From contig NZ_JAJFAW010000009.1 of the NCBI RefSeq assembly GCF_020711255.1, forward strand, positions 1-64,000: DNA of 64,000 bases, written 5' to 3'. This stretch comes from Hymenobacter plasmatis (GTDB lineage Bacteria; Bacteroidota; Bacteroidia; Cytophagales; Hymenobacteraceae). The position numbers were made by a program, and so were the translations under genes. The notes under the pieces were generated by a model, which searched no databases, was not told the origin of the DNA, and saw only the letters and a program-made list of their open reading frames with translations. Positions 7,746 to 16,162 of this stretch are shown here, in pieces (the first letter of the stretch is position 1; each line of letters starts with the position of its first letter).

Positions 7746-10298
7746 CTACTGTGCCGGCTCCTTGCCGTAGGAAATCATGTTGGTGATAATGCGGTACGCA
7801 CCGGGCACACCGGCGGGCAGTTCCCGAAACAGCGACAGGCCCGTGTAGATGTAGTGCCCCTTGCCGTAGTCCGTCACCAGGATGGCGCTTTCCTTGGGCG
7901 TTTCGCCGGGGTCGTGGCTGCTGATGACGGTCTGGTACTTGGGGTCCCACTGCGAGGGGTAGTACAGGCCCTGCTCCTGCACCCAGCCGTTGAAATCCTG
8001 GGTGGTGATTTTGTTGGGCGCGTTCAGCAACGGGTGCTTCGTCAGGGTCACGGGGGCGTCTTCTACCGTTACCCGGTCGCTGCTCATGGTCATGGGGTAC
8101 GGGCCAATTTGGGGCAGCACGGTGCCGCGGTTCACGGTGTACTGCACCACTACGTTGCCGCCCTGCTCCATGTATTTAAGGATTTCGGGCTGCTGCGTTT
8201 TGAGGCGGTCCACGGTGTTATAGGCCCGGATGCCCACTACCAGGGCATCATATTTCTTCAGGTTGGCGGCGGTGAGTTCCTCGGGCTTGAGCAGGGTCAC
8301 GTTGTAGCCGATTTGGCGCAGGGCGTCGGGCACTTCGTCGCCGGCGCCCATGAGGTAGGCCACGTTCTGGCCGCGGCGGCGCAGCTCCAGCTTCACCAGC
8401 GGGGCCACGGCTTCGGGGAAGAGGAACTGCGTGGGGATGTGCGGGTACTCAATCTTCTGCAAGCCGCGGGAGTAAGCTTGGCCAGCCACGGTGGCGGTGG
8501 CACGCAACTCGGCGCGGCCGGGCGCGGCACTGGCGCTGGGCTGCACCTGGAAATCAACGGTCAGCTCCTGGTCTTTGGCGGCCAGGGTGAAGGGGACGGT
8601 GGCGGGCTCGCACTTCCAGCCGGCGGGCAGGGCCAGGGCCAGAGTGCCGCTTACCCCAGCGCGCCCGGCCCGCAGCGTGACGGGCACGGTCTTGGGCTGG
8701 TTGTCGGCGAAGACGTAGGAATGCGCGGGCGGCAGGTTCACCAGCACGGGCGGCACCACGGCCAGCGGCTGGTACAGTTCGCCGAGCACGGGGTCGGTGT
8801 GCTTGTACTGGACGGGGACGACAATAAAAGTCCTCACTCCATTGATAGTGTAAAAGAAAGTAGCCGAAGCAACAGGAGTGTTTTCAGGAGTACCTACCAC
8901 CTGTATGGCTGGCAGCGATTTTGGAATCGAATACATTCCAATTGAGCCCGGCTCACGAAGCCAATAAGGTTGCGAAATCAAGCTGTTATTACGCCCCCCA
9001 ACTACCAGTTTTCCGGTTACCCGCTTGTTTAATTTCAGTTCAGAAGCCTGTTGGGAGTCTTCTTCCGGCCCATCCCCTGACATCACCATTGGGTCACCCG
9101 GGAAGAAGATTTTGCCAATCGTAACCTTCTGCAGCTTTATGGGCAACCCCGAACGGTTTACGGCCTCGTAATCTACCGAAACCTCTCCTCCGCTTACTAC
9201 AGTTGGTTCGCTGGCAATAGCTTCTACGTACAGCCCGGAGCAGGCTTGTATTAATGCAGAAATAGCCGTTATCTTTTCACTTTGCCAGAATTGGTCTTTG
9301 GAATTCACGGTTATGTGCCGAAGGTTATCACGCACCTTCTCTAACCCCGCCACGCTCGCGCTCGGGTTGCTCGCATCATACTTCCGAATTACCTCCTGAA
9401 TCAGCTTGCCCACGGCCGCGCCGCCGGGCACCCGGCTCCAGGTCTGGTCCACGCCTTCGAACAGGTCTTTGGTGGCCTTGTCGCCTTTCACGGGCTGGAA
9501 ATACTCCAGGGCCTCGCCCCGCTGCGCGGCCGAGCCGAAGCCCTGGCTGCGGTGGTTGGAGCGCGAACGGGCCGCGATTTCGCCGTAGCTCTGGCCCAGC
9601 AGCGGGTTGTAGCCGCCGGCATCGAGCTTGAGGTAGCCGCTCATGTCTTCGCCGGGCTTCACGAAGAAGCTGCCGGTGTTCCAGAGCAGGCGCTTGGGCT
9701 GCCAGGCTTGCACGTACTTAAGCTGTTCGGGGAAGCGCTTGGGGTCGCCGGCGGCGTCGAAGGCTTCGGCGGCGAGGATGGCGCTGGCGGCGTGGTGGCC
9801 GTGGCCGGCGCGGGCATCGGGCGGGAAGCGGGTGATGAGCACATCGGGCCGGCGCTGGCGGATAACCCACACCATGTCGGAGAGTACCTGCTCCTTGTCC
9901 CAGATGCGGAAGGTTTCGTCCGAGGTTTTGGAGAAGCCGAAGTCGTTGGCGCGGGTGAAGAACTGCCGGCCGCCGTCGAGGCGCCGGGCCGCGAGCAGCT
10001 CCTGCGTGCGAATCACGCCGAGGCCTTCGCGCAGCTCGGGGCCGATGAGGTTCTGGCCGCCGTCGCCGCGGGTGCAGCTCAGGTAGCTGGTTTCGAGCAG
10101 GCGCTCGTTGGCCATGTAGGCGATGAGGCGCGTGTTTTCATCGTCGGGATGGGCGGCGATGTACATCACCGAGCCCAGCACGTTGAGCTTTTTCAGGCCC
10201 AGCAGGATATCCGAGGAGGAGTAGGTTTTGGGCGTTTGGGCCAGGGCCGCCAGGGGCAGCAACAGCGCCGCAAGCAGCGGGCGAAGGTGACGGAACAT
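7746..10298 (-). CDS. PIG-L family deacetylase with C-terminal extension
   Basis: An 850-residue exported protein (signal peptide ending LAALAQ). Residues 30-250 form the PIG-L/LmbE deacetylase domain: the zinc motif AAHPDDEN, then SCTRGDGGQNLIGPELREGLG and the later His-rich GHGHHAAS. These enzymes remove acetyl groups from N-acetylglucosamine-type sugars. The remaining 600 residues carry beta-sandwich stretches (about 370-640) and a C-terminal alpha/beta region (LKKYDALVVGIRAYN, MEQGGNVVVQYTVNRG) resembling a glutamine-amidotransferase or ThuA-like fold. The long architecture recurs in Bacteroidota and suggests extracytoplasmic glycan processing, but the substrate is not evident. Confidence 0.88.
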   Translation of the reverse strand: MFRHLRPLLAALLLPLAALAQTPKTYSSSDILLGLKKLNVLGSVMYIAAHPDDENTRLIAYMANERLLETSYLSCTRGDGGQNLIGPELREGLGVIRTQELLAARRLDGGRQFFTRANDFGFSKTSDETFRIWDKEQVLSDMVWVIRQRRPDVLITRFPPDARAGHGHHAASAILAAEAFDAAGDPKRFPEQLKYVQAWQPKRLLWNTGSFFVKPGEDMSGYLKLDAGGYNPLLGQSYGEIAARSRSNHRSQGFGSAAQRGEALEYFQPVKGDKATKDLFEGVDQTWSRVPGGAAVGKLIQEVIRKYDASNPSASVAGLEKVRDNLRHITVNSKDQFWQSEKITAISALIQACSGLYVEAIASEPTVVSGGEVSVDYEAVNRSGLPIKLQKVTIGKIFFPGDPMVMSGDGPEEDSQQASELKLNKRVTGKLVVGGRNNSLISQPYWLREPGSIGMYSIPKSLPAIQVVGTPENTPVASATFFYTINGVRTFIVVPVQYKHTDPVLGELYQPLAVVPPVLVNLPPAHSYVFADNQPKTVPVTLRAGRAGVSGTLALALPAGWKCEPATVPFTLAAKDQELTVDFQVQPSASAAPGRAELRATATVAGQAYSRGLQKIEYPHIPTQFLFPEAVAPLVKLELRRRGQNVAYLMGAGDEVPDALRQIGYNVTLLKPEELTAANLKKYDALVVGIRAYNTVDRLKTQQPEILKYMEQGGNVVVQYTVNRGTVLPQIGPYPMTMSSDRVTVEDAPVTLTKHPLLNAPNKITTQDFNGWVQEQGLYYPSQWDPKYQTVISSHDPGETPKESAILVTDYGKGHYIYTGLSLFRELPAGVPGAYRIITNMISYGKEPAQ

Positions 10299-10755
10299 GT
10301 GCAGAGAAACCAGAATGAGGCCGTGAAGTTAAGGGCAAGCCCTCCCCTACGGCTAATTGGCTGGCCCGGCTGTAGCTGAGTCAGCTCAACTTGCTGAGAC
10401 TAGCGGTACGTAGCCAAGTATCTTACCAATCGGCTGTCATGCAGAGCGCAGCGAAGCATCTTATCAAGTCAGAACCAATCGTTGAGGCGTGAGAAGATGC
10501 TTCGCTGCGCTCTGCATGACAGCCGATTTAGTAGTTAGCTCAACTTTCATAAGCCTGGCAATAATGGCAACTCGACGGTATCGTTGCGCTAGGCAATCCA
10601 GCCACAATAGCAAAGACCCAAGTAAATAAACGCGCGGTGGCCGTGCAGGCGCAACAATGCCCGTACCGGGCACGTCTTTAGGGCCGCTAGTGTTTCTCAG
10701 CCCTGAAACCGGTTCCTTTGCTACTCTGTCGTCTCACGCGGCTTTTTCTTACTCT
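10299..10755. other. Divergent intergenic region with palindrome
   Basis: This 457-base gap separates the divergent PIG-L and S8 protease genes and contains one family A palindrome. An open frame continues upstream of the protease start to 10657, but it has no signal-peptide logic and I treat it as non-coding. No promoter box with a clean TAnnTTTG was found; TTCCTTTG at about 10710 is one base off. Confidence 0.6.
10428..10528. repeat. Palindromic element, family A
   Basis: Exact 35-base arms, beginning AATCGGCTGTCATGCAGAGC, flank a 31-base loop. The arm core is the same as in the copies near 35.7 and 38.4 kb. It sits in a divergent gap, so transcription termination is an unlikely sole role. 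Confidence 0.93.
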
Positions 10756-12486
10756 ATGACACTATCCCTTTCCCGCGTATCAATGCCAGTGCTGCTGGCG
10801 GTTACGCTGCTATCGTCTTGTGCCCGCCGGCCCCAGGCCAGCTCTCCCGTGGCGTCTACTGCCGTTAGTGCACCCGCCGCGGCACCGGAGGTGCTCACCG
10901 CCCCCGAAACCAAGCCCGCCCCCGCGCCTACCCCAGCTCCCATTGGCGACCTGAGCAGTGCGCAGTGGTATTTGAAAGACCCCACGCTGGATAAAGTACC
11001 CGGTGTAGGCGCCACCCGGGTGTATAATGAGATACTGAAAACGCTGACGCCCCAGCCCGTGGTAGTGGCCGTGATTGACTCGGGCATCGACACGGCCCAC
11101 GTCGACCTGAAGACCGTGCTGTGGACCAACCCCAAGGAAATTCCCAACAACGGCATCGACGATGACAAGAACGGCTACGTCGACGACGTGCACGGCTGGA
11201 ACTTCCTGGGCGGCCCCGACGGCCGCAACGTCAACGCCGAAACCCTGGAGATGACCCGCATAGTGGCCGCCGGCCGGAAGCGCTTCAAGGGCAAGACGGC
11301 CGCCACCGTGAAGCCCACCGAGCGGACCGACTTTGCCTTGTATACCAAAGCTGAGAAAGCCTACTCCGCCCGCCTCAAAGAAGAAACTGAGCGCAGCGAG
11401 CAGGTAGAAAGCATGACCGGCCCGCTCACCATGATGGTCGACAACCTGAAGCAGGCCCTGGGCGTGACCACCCTCGACACCACGGCGCTACGCACCATCA
11501 AGACCGACGACCCCAACCTCCGCCGCGCCACGGCCGGCATGCTCGAGATGATGCGCCAGACCGGTGCCGCCGATACCGATGCCTTGCTCAAGGAACTGAG
11601 CGAAGGCGCCAAGCAGGAGCGCAGTATGCTGGATAACTCGCTCAACCTGAAGTTCAACCCCCGCGCCGACATCGTGAAGGACAACCCCAACGATGTGACC
11701 GAGCGCTACTACGGCAACAACGACCTCCACGGCCCCGACCCCATGCACGGGACCCACGTGTCGGGCATCATCGCGGCCGTTCGCGACAACCAGTTGGGCG
11801 TACAGGGCATTGCGCCCAACCCCGTGCGCATCATGGTGGTGCGGGCCGTGCCCGACGGCGACGAGCGCGACAAGGACGTGGCCAATGCCATCCGCTACGC
11901 CGTGGACAACGGCGCCCAGATTATCAACATGAGCTTCGGCAAGGAATTCTCGCCCCAGCGCCAGGCCGTGGAAGCCGCCTTTAAGTACGCCGCCAGCAAA
12001 AACGTGCTGCTGGTGCACGCCGCCGGCAACGAGAACGCCAACCTCGACGTGACGAGCAACTACCCGGCCTCGTTCTACATCAACAAAACCACGGTGCCCA
12101 ACCTGCTCACCGTGGGCGCCTCCGGCCCGCGTGACAACGCCCAGTTGCCGGCCAATTTCTCGAACTACAGCAAGCGCGCCGTCGATGTGTTTGCCCCCGG
12201 CATGAGCATCTTCAGCACCTTGCCCGGCAGCAAGTTTGGCAACGAAAGCGGCACCAGCATGGCCTCGCCCGTCACGGCCGGCGTGGCCGCGGTACTCAAA
12301 TCGTATTTCCCCAAGCTCACCGCTGCCGATTTGAAGCGCATCATCATGCAATCGGCCCGCGTGCACCACACCAAAGTGCAGGTGCCCGGCACCGATAAAA
12401 TGGTCGACTTCTCCACGCTTTCCGTCACGGGCGGGGTGGTGGATTTGTACGAGGCCGTCCGGTTGGCGCAGAAGGCGTCGCTGTAG
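10756..12486 (+). CDS. S8 family serine protease lipoprotein
   Basis: A 576-residue subtilisin-type peptidase with a lipoprotein signal (LLAVTLLSSC). The catalytic triad is visible: Asp108 in VAVIDSGID, His331 in HGTHVSG, Ser501 in SGTSMASP. Between Asp108 and His331 there are 222 residues, against roughly 35 in subtilisin; the insert (about 140-320) is rich in charged helical sequence and also has the Ca-type GIDDDKNGYVDD motif. Start ATG at 10756 puts the lipobox at the usual distance. Expected location is the periplasm or outer surface. A role in protein turnover is likely, specific targets unknown. Confidence 0.92.
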   Translation: MTLSLSRVSMPVLLAVTLLSSCARRPQASSPVASTAVSAPAAAPEVLTAPETKPAPAPTPAPIGDLSSAQWYLKDPTLDKVPGVGATRVYNEILKTLTPQPVVVAVIDSGIDTAHVDLKTVLWTNPKEIPNNGIDDDKNGYVDDVHGWNFLGGPDGRNVNAETLEMTRIVAAGRKRFKGKTAATVKPTERTDFALYTKAEKAYSARLKEETERSEQVESMTGPLTMMVDNLKQALGVTTLDTTALRTIKTDDPNLRRATAGMLEMMRQTGAADTDALLKELSEGAKQERSMLDNSLNLKFNPRADIVKDNPNDVTERYYGNNDLHGPDPMHGTHVSGIIAAVRDNQLGVQGIAPNPVRIMVVRAVPDGDERDKDVANAIRYAVDNGAQIINMSFGKEFSPQRQAVEAAFKYAASKNVLLVHAAGNENANLDVTSNYPASFYINKTTVPNLLTVGASGPRDNAQLPANFSNYSKRAVDVFAPGMSIFSTLPGSKFGNESGTSMASPVTAGVAAVLKSYFPKLTAADLKRIIMQSARVHHTKVQVPGTDKMVDFSTLSVTGGVVDLYEAVRLAQKASL

Positions 12487-12497
12487 CCTCGCCTACG

Positions 12498-12660
12498 GAA
12501 CCTCACCCCCGGCCCCTCTCCAAAAGAGAGGGGTGCCAGACGCAAACCAATCAACAGAAAGCCCCAGCTCAATATTGAGCTGGGGCTTTTGTTTTAAACT
12601 TGAGCTAATACTTGCGCCGTGGCTCCTCTCTCTTTTGGAGAGGGGCCGGGGGTGAGGTTC
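12498..12660. repeat. Inverted repeat family C enclosing a terminator
   Basis: Exact 33-base arms (GAACCTCACCCCCGGCCCCT... and complement) flank a 97-base centre. Each arm includes the small hairpin CCCCTCTC-CAAAA-GAGAGGGG. The centre contains a rho-independent terminator. It lies between the convergent S8 protease and dehydrogenase genes. Confidence 0.92.
12558..12590. terminator. Bidirectional terminator between convergent genes
   Basis: Perfect stem AAAGCCCCAGCTCAA / TTGAGCTGGGGCTTT with essentially no loop beyond TAT and T/A tracts on either side. It serves the S8 protease on the plus strand and the dehydrogenase on the minus strand. Confidence 0.9.
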
Positions 12661-12685
12661 TCGCCATGAGGCTATAACACAACTC

Positions 12686-13495
12686 CTACCCCACCACAAC
12701 CCCTTTTTCTTCCTTCCGGAAGTGGTTGAGCACAAGCTTATCCGTTAAGCCCGGCAGCCACTTGTTGAGGAAGACAGTGAGCTTACCTTGGCTGGTGAGC
12801 ACGAGGGAGCGGCGGCGTTGCTGCACGGCTTTTAGGATTTCATCGGCCACGGCTTCGCTGCTCATCATGGCGCCTTCGTCGCGCGGCGATTCGCCCTGGG
12901 CAGAGCCGTCGGCCGCTAGTGCCACCTGCCGGATGTTGGACGCCGTGAAGCCCGGCGCGGCCGTGAGCACGTTCACGCCCTGGTCGAGCAGTTCGGTGCG
13001 CAAGGCTTCGAGGAAGCCGTTCATAGCAAACTTGGAAGCCGAGTAGCCCGTGCGGCCCGGCAGGCCCCGGTAGCCCGCTATGCTACTGATGCCCACAATG
13101 GTACCTTTGCTGGCCAGCAGGCTGGGCAGGGCAAACTTGGTGGTGAAGACGGTGCCGAAGAAGTTGGTTTGCATCAGCCGCTTGATGACCTCCAGGTCGG
13201 CGTCCTGGAAGCGGGCGCGCATGGAAATGCCCGCGTTATTAATCAGCACGTCGAGGCCGCCGAATTGAGCTACGGTTTCACGCACGGCTCGTTCGGCGGC
13301 GGCTTCGTCGCCCACGTCGGCGCGCACGGCCAGGTGGGCAATGCCGGCCGCGGTCAGGACCTGGGCGGTATCGGCGAGCTTGGCTTCGTCGCGGCCCGTA
13401 AACGCCACCTGGTAGCCGGCGCGACCAAAGGCCAGGGCACAAGCCCGGCCGATGCCCGAAGTACCACCCGTGATAAGAACTGTAGGAGAAGGCAT
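12686..13495 (-). CDS. SDR family oxidoreductase
   Basis: A 269-residue short-chain dehydrogenase. Residues 7-18 hold VLITGGTSGIGR (cofactor glycine motif), NNAG follows in INNAGISMR, the active-site serine is in VGISSIAGYRG and the YxxxK in GYSASKFAM. The C-terminal tail (VFLNKWLPGLTDKLV) is hydrophobic and may touch the membrane, as in DHRS7-like or YdfG-like members. The reaction is NAD(P)-dependent oxidoreduction of an unknown substrate. A possible promoter box TAAGTTTG lies upstream on the minus strand. Confidence 0.9.
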   Translation of the reverse strand: MPSPTVLITGGTSGIGRACALAFGRAGYQVAFTGRDEAKLADTAQVLTAAGIAHLAVRADVGDEAAAERAVRETVAQFGGLDVLINNAGISMRARFQDADLEVIKRLMQTNFFGTVFTTKFALPSLLASKGTIVGISSIAGYRGLPGRTGYSASKFAMNGFLEALRTELLDQGVNVLTAAPGFTASNIRQVALAADGSAQGESPRDEGAMMSSEAVADEILKAVQQRRRSLVLTSQGKLTVFLNKWLPGLTDKLVLNHFRKEEKGVVVG

Positions 13496-13556
13496 AGCAG
13501 TGGAAATAATGGCACCGCAGCGCCACTGAAAAGCTTGAGACCAGTTATTGAGGGCA

Positions 13557-13564
13557 CAAACTTA
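13557..13564 (-). promoter_or_regulatory. Possible -7 box (TAAGTTTG)
   Basis: Matches the Bacteroidota -7 consensus TAnnTTTG on the minus strand, 62 bases before the dehydrogenase start. I found no matching TTTG at -33, so support is modest. Confidence 0.4.
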
Positions 13565-13783
13565 CGGCCGGGCTCATCGACTTCTGCGCGCCCTTTCTCG
13601 CCGGGCCGGCAGGCACAAGGCGGGCTCTCGTGGGCTCAACCGTGCGGGCCGGAACCACGGGTTGAGCTGAACGCTCTGGTAACTGGCCGATTGCTACGCG
13701 AAAGTGGGCTATTTTGGCGGTGTCGTGCCTTTTCCTGCTTACATTTATCCACTGAATTCTATGGTTTTCACTTAGCATACCCT

Positions 13784-16057
13784 ATGACTCCACTCTTACG
13801 TTCTTGGTCCCGCATTGCCCCGGCAATTGTGGCCGTTTTGTTGGCGCTGGGCACGTCTCAGGTTCTGGCTCAAAGCACCACCTGTCCCATTGCGGCCACC
13901 TGCACGCCGGGCCGGGCCAGCAGCCCCCAAGCAGCCACCTTCAACATGGGCGTCCTCAACGTAACGCTGGGGAACAACCTGATTAACAATACCACCGCTG
14001 GGCAACTTGATGGCTACAAGGACTACAGCTGCACGCAGAATGCGGCCCTGGTAGTGGGCCAGAGCTACGCCATCAGCGTGCGGACGGGCGCCAACGCGGC
14101 CGAAAACGTGCGGGTTTGGATTGACTACAACAACGACGGGGCCTTCACCGGCAACAACGAGCTGGTATTCAGCTCCAACACTGGCACGCTGCACACGGGC
14201 ACCATCACGCCGCCCGCCGTGGCCACCTTGGGCACCCGCCTACGGATGCGCGTAGCAGCCGACTACGCCAACGGCACCATCCCCACCCCCTGCTCCACCC
14301 CCGAATACTCGCAGGATGAAGACTATAGCGTGACCCTGACCGGGAACGTGAGCGCGCCGGTAGCCAGCTTCAGCGCCAGCAGCACCATCACGTGCTCGGG
14401 CTGCGTGCAGTTCACCGATGCCAGCCAGAACCTGCCCACTTCTTGGTTGTGGACCTTCGGCGATGGCACCACCAGCACCGCCCAAAACCCCAGCCACTGC
14501 TACGCCGCGGCCGGCACCTACGCCGTGACGCTGCAGGCCACCAATTCGGCGGGCGCCAACACCAGCGCGGCCACCAGCATCGAGTACAACACCCAGATAC
14601 CGCTCCCGGCCAGCTGCTCGCCCCAAACCATTAATTACTTCGCCAAATACGGCATCACCCGCTTCCAGCTCGGCACCATCGACAATGCCTCGGCCGATGG
14701 CAGCGCCGGCTACCAAGATTTCACCTGCCCCAAGCGTACGGAGCTCACGGTCAACTTTAATAACCCGATGACCATCACCACGGGCGGCGTGAATGCGCAC
14801 GACATCCGGGTATACCTCGACTCCAACAATGACGGCATCCTGACTACCGCCGAGCAAGTATTTCAGAGCCTGAACACGCCCACTCCCGGCGTGACGGCCC
14901 GGCTCAACCTGCCCGCCAGCACCACCCTCAACCAGCCGCTACGCCTGCGCGTGGTGGCCGACGCCGTGGGCAACAACCCAGGGCCCTGCACCAGCCCCGT
15001 AAGCGGCCAGGTGGAAGACTATACGGTGATAGCCCGGGCCAACACCCTGCCACCCATCATCGACTTCACGAGCAACTACGTGCCTGGGGGCTGCGTGAAC
15101 CCCATTCAGTTCACGGATGCCAGCCAGAACGTGCCCACGTCCTGGCTCTGGGATTTCGGTGATGGCAGCACCAGCACCGCCCAAAACCCCTCGCACCAGT
15201 ACGCCGCCACCGGCTCCTACAACGTTTCCCTCACGGCCACCAACGGCTTCGGCACGGCCAGCATTACGCGGCCCGGCGCTGTATCAGTGTCGGTGCCCTG
15301 CTTAAACTATTGCGCCTCCAATGGCACGGGCGGTATCGGGCCCATCGGTATGGTGGCCAGCCCTTTCTGGATTTCGTCGGTAAGCGTGCCCAACGCGCAG
15401 CCGGCTTTTAATAATATTACGGGCAATGCCAGCGGTGGCTACGCCAACTACACGGCCCAGCCCATCATTGTGAACTCCGGCAGCCAGGTCAACATCACCG
15501 TAGTAATGAACACGGCGGTGGTGCACCGCACGGCAGTGTGGGTAGACTTTAATACCAATGGCGTTTTTGATTCTTTTGAACTGGTGGTAAGTGGCGTAAC
15601 AGTGAGCGGCCCGAATTCGAACACGTTCTCAGCCAGTTTCGCCGCTCCTACCCGCACCACGGCCCTCAACGCCCGCATGCGGATACTGGCCGTGGCCAAC
15701 ACCAACGCCCCTTCACCGTGCTCAGTGAACCTGCTGAACGCGGAAGTGGAAGACTACCAGCTGCGTGTAATGCCCCTGGCCACCCGCGACGCCCTGGCCC
15801 TGCCCTCCCTCAACCTCTATCCCAACCCCACCATCGACGGCCAGATGCGCCTGCGCCTAACCGACGCCAGCGCGGCCGGCACCTACGCCGCCGAGGTGCA
15901 GAACCTGCTGGGTGCCACCGTGCTTACCACGGCCCTGCGCCTGAGCGCAACCGCCGACGCGGCCCTGAACCTGAGCAGCCTGGCCCCGGGTGTGTACGTG
16001 CTGCGCCTGCGCGATGCTCACGGCCAAACCGCCCTGCGCCGCGTGGTGCGTCAGTAA
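13784..16057 (+). CDS. T9SS-exported PKD/GEVED repeat protein (type A sorting)
   Basis: A 757-residue secreted protein with signal peptide (AVLLALGTSQVLAQ). It has three GEVED-type modules (IDYNNDGAF...; LDSNNDGIL...QVEDY; VDFNTNGVF...EVEDY) alternating with two PKD domains (WLWTFGDGTTSTAQNPSH; WLWDFGDGSTSTAQNPSH). The two PKD repeats are nearly identical at the DNA level (about 14410-14495 and 15110-15195), indicating recent duplication or conversion. The last 80 residues form a type A T9SS sorting domain (LYPNPTIDGQMRL ... GVYVLRLRD). The frame is open upstream to 13169, but the ATG at 13784 gives the signal peptide. Likely an adhesive or matrix surface protein. Confidence 0.9.
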   Translation: MTPLLRSWSRIAPAIVAVLLALGTSQVLAQSTTCPIAATCTPGRASSPQAATFNMGVLNVTLGNNLINNTTAGQLDGYKDYSCTQNAALVVGQSYAISVRTGANAAENVRVWIDYNNDGAFTGNNELVFSSNTGTLHTGTITPPAVATLGTRLRMRVAADYANGTIPTPCSTPEYSQDEDYSVTLTGNVSAPVASFSASSTITCSGCVQFTDASQNLPTSWLWTFGDGTTSTAQNPSHCYAAAGTYAVTLQATNSAGANTSAATSIEYNTQIPLPASCSPQTINYFAKYGITRFQLGTIDNASADGSAGYQDFTCPKRTELTVNFNNPMTITTGGVNAHDIRVYLDSNNDGILTTAEQVFQSLNTPTPGVTARLNLPASTTLNQPLRLRVVADAVGNNPGPCTSPVSGQVEDYTVIARANTLPPIIDFTSNYVPGGCVNPIQFTDASQNVPTSWLWDFGDGSTSTAQNPSHQYAATGSYNVSLTATNGFGTASITRPGAVSVSVPCLNYCASNGTGGIGPIGMVASPFWISSVSVPNAQPAFNNITGNASGGYANYTAQPIIVNSGSQVNITVVMNTAVVHRTAVWVDFNTNGVFDSFELVVSGVTVSGPNSNTFSASFAAPTRTTALNARMRILAVANTNAPSPCSVNLLNAEVEDYQLRVMPLATRDALALPSLNLYPNPTIDGQMRLRLTDASAAGTYAAEVQNLLGATVLTTALRLSATADAALNLSSLAPGVYVLRLRDAHGQTALRRVVRQ

Positions 16058-16098
16058 GCTGCCGCGCAGCAGTCAGCCGCCTCCCTGCCCCTTAACCA

Positions 16099-16132
16099 AA
16101 CCGGGGCCCGCCAGCGGGCGCGGGCCCTGGTT
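16099..16132 (+). terminator. Terminator-like GC hairpin
   Basis: Stem AACCGGGGCCCG / CGGGCCCTGGTT (one mismatch) with a 10-base loop and a pyrimidine-rich tail ending CTTTT, between two plus-strand T9SS genes. Confidence 0.55.
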
Positions 16133-16162
16133 CTTCCCTTTTGCTTCCCTTTACTTTTTTAT

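Noticed and set aside
13169..13783. Upstream extension of the PKD/GEVED protein
   Set aside because: It overlaps the dehydrogenase antisense and would bury the signal peptide; the ATG at 13784 is better.
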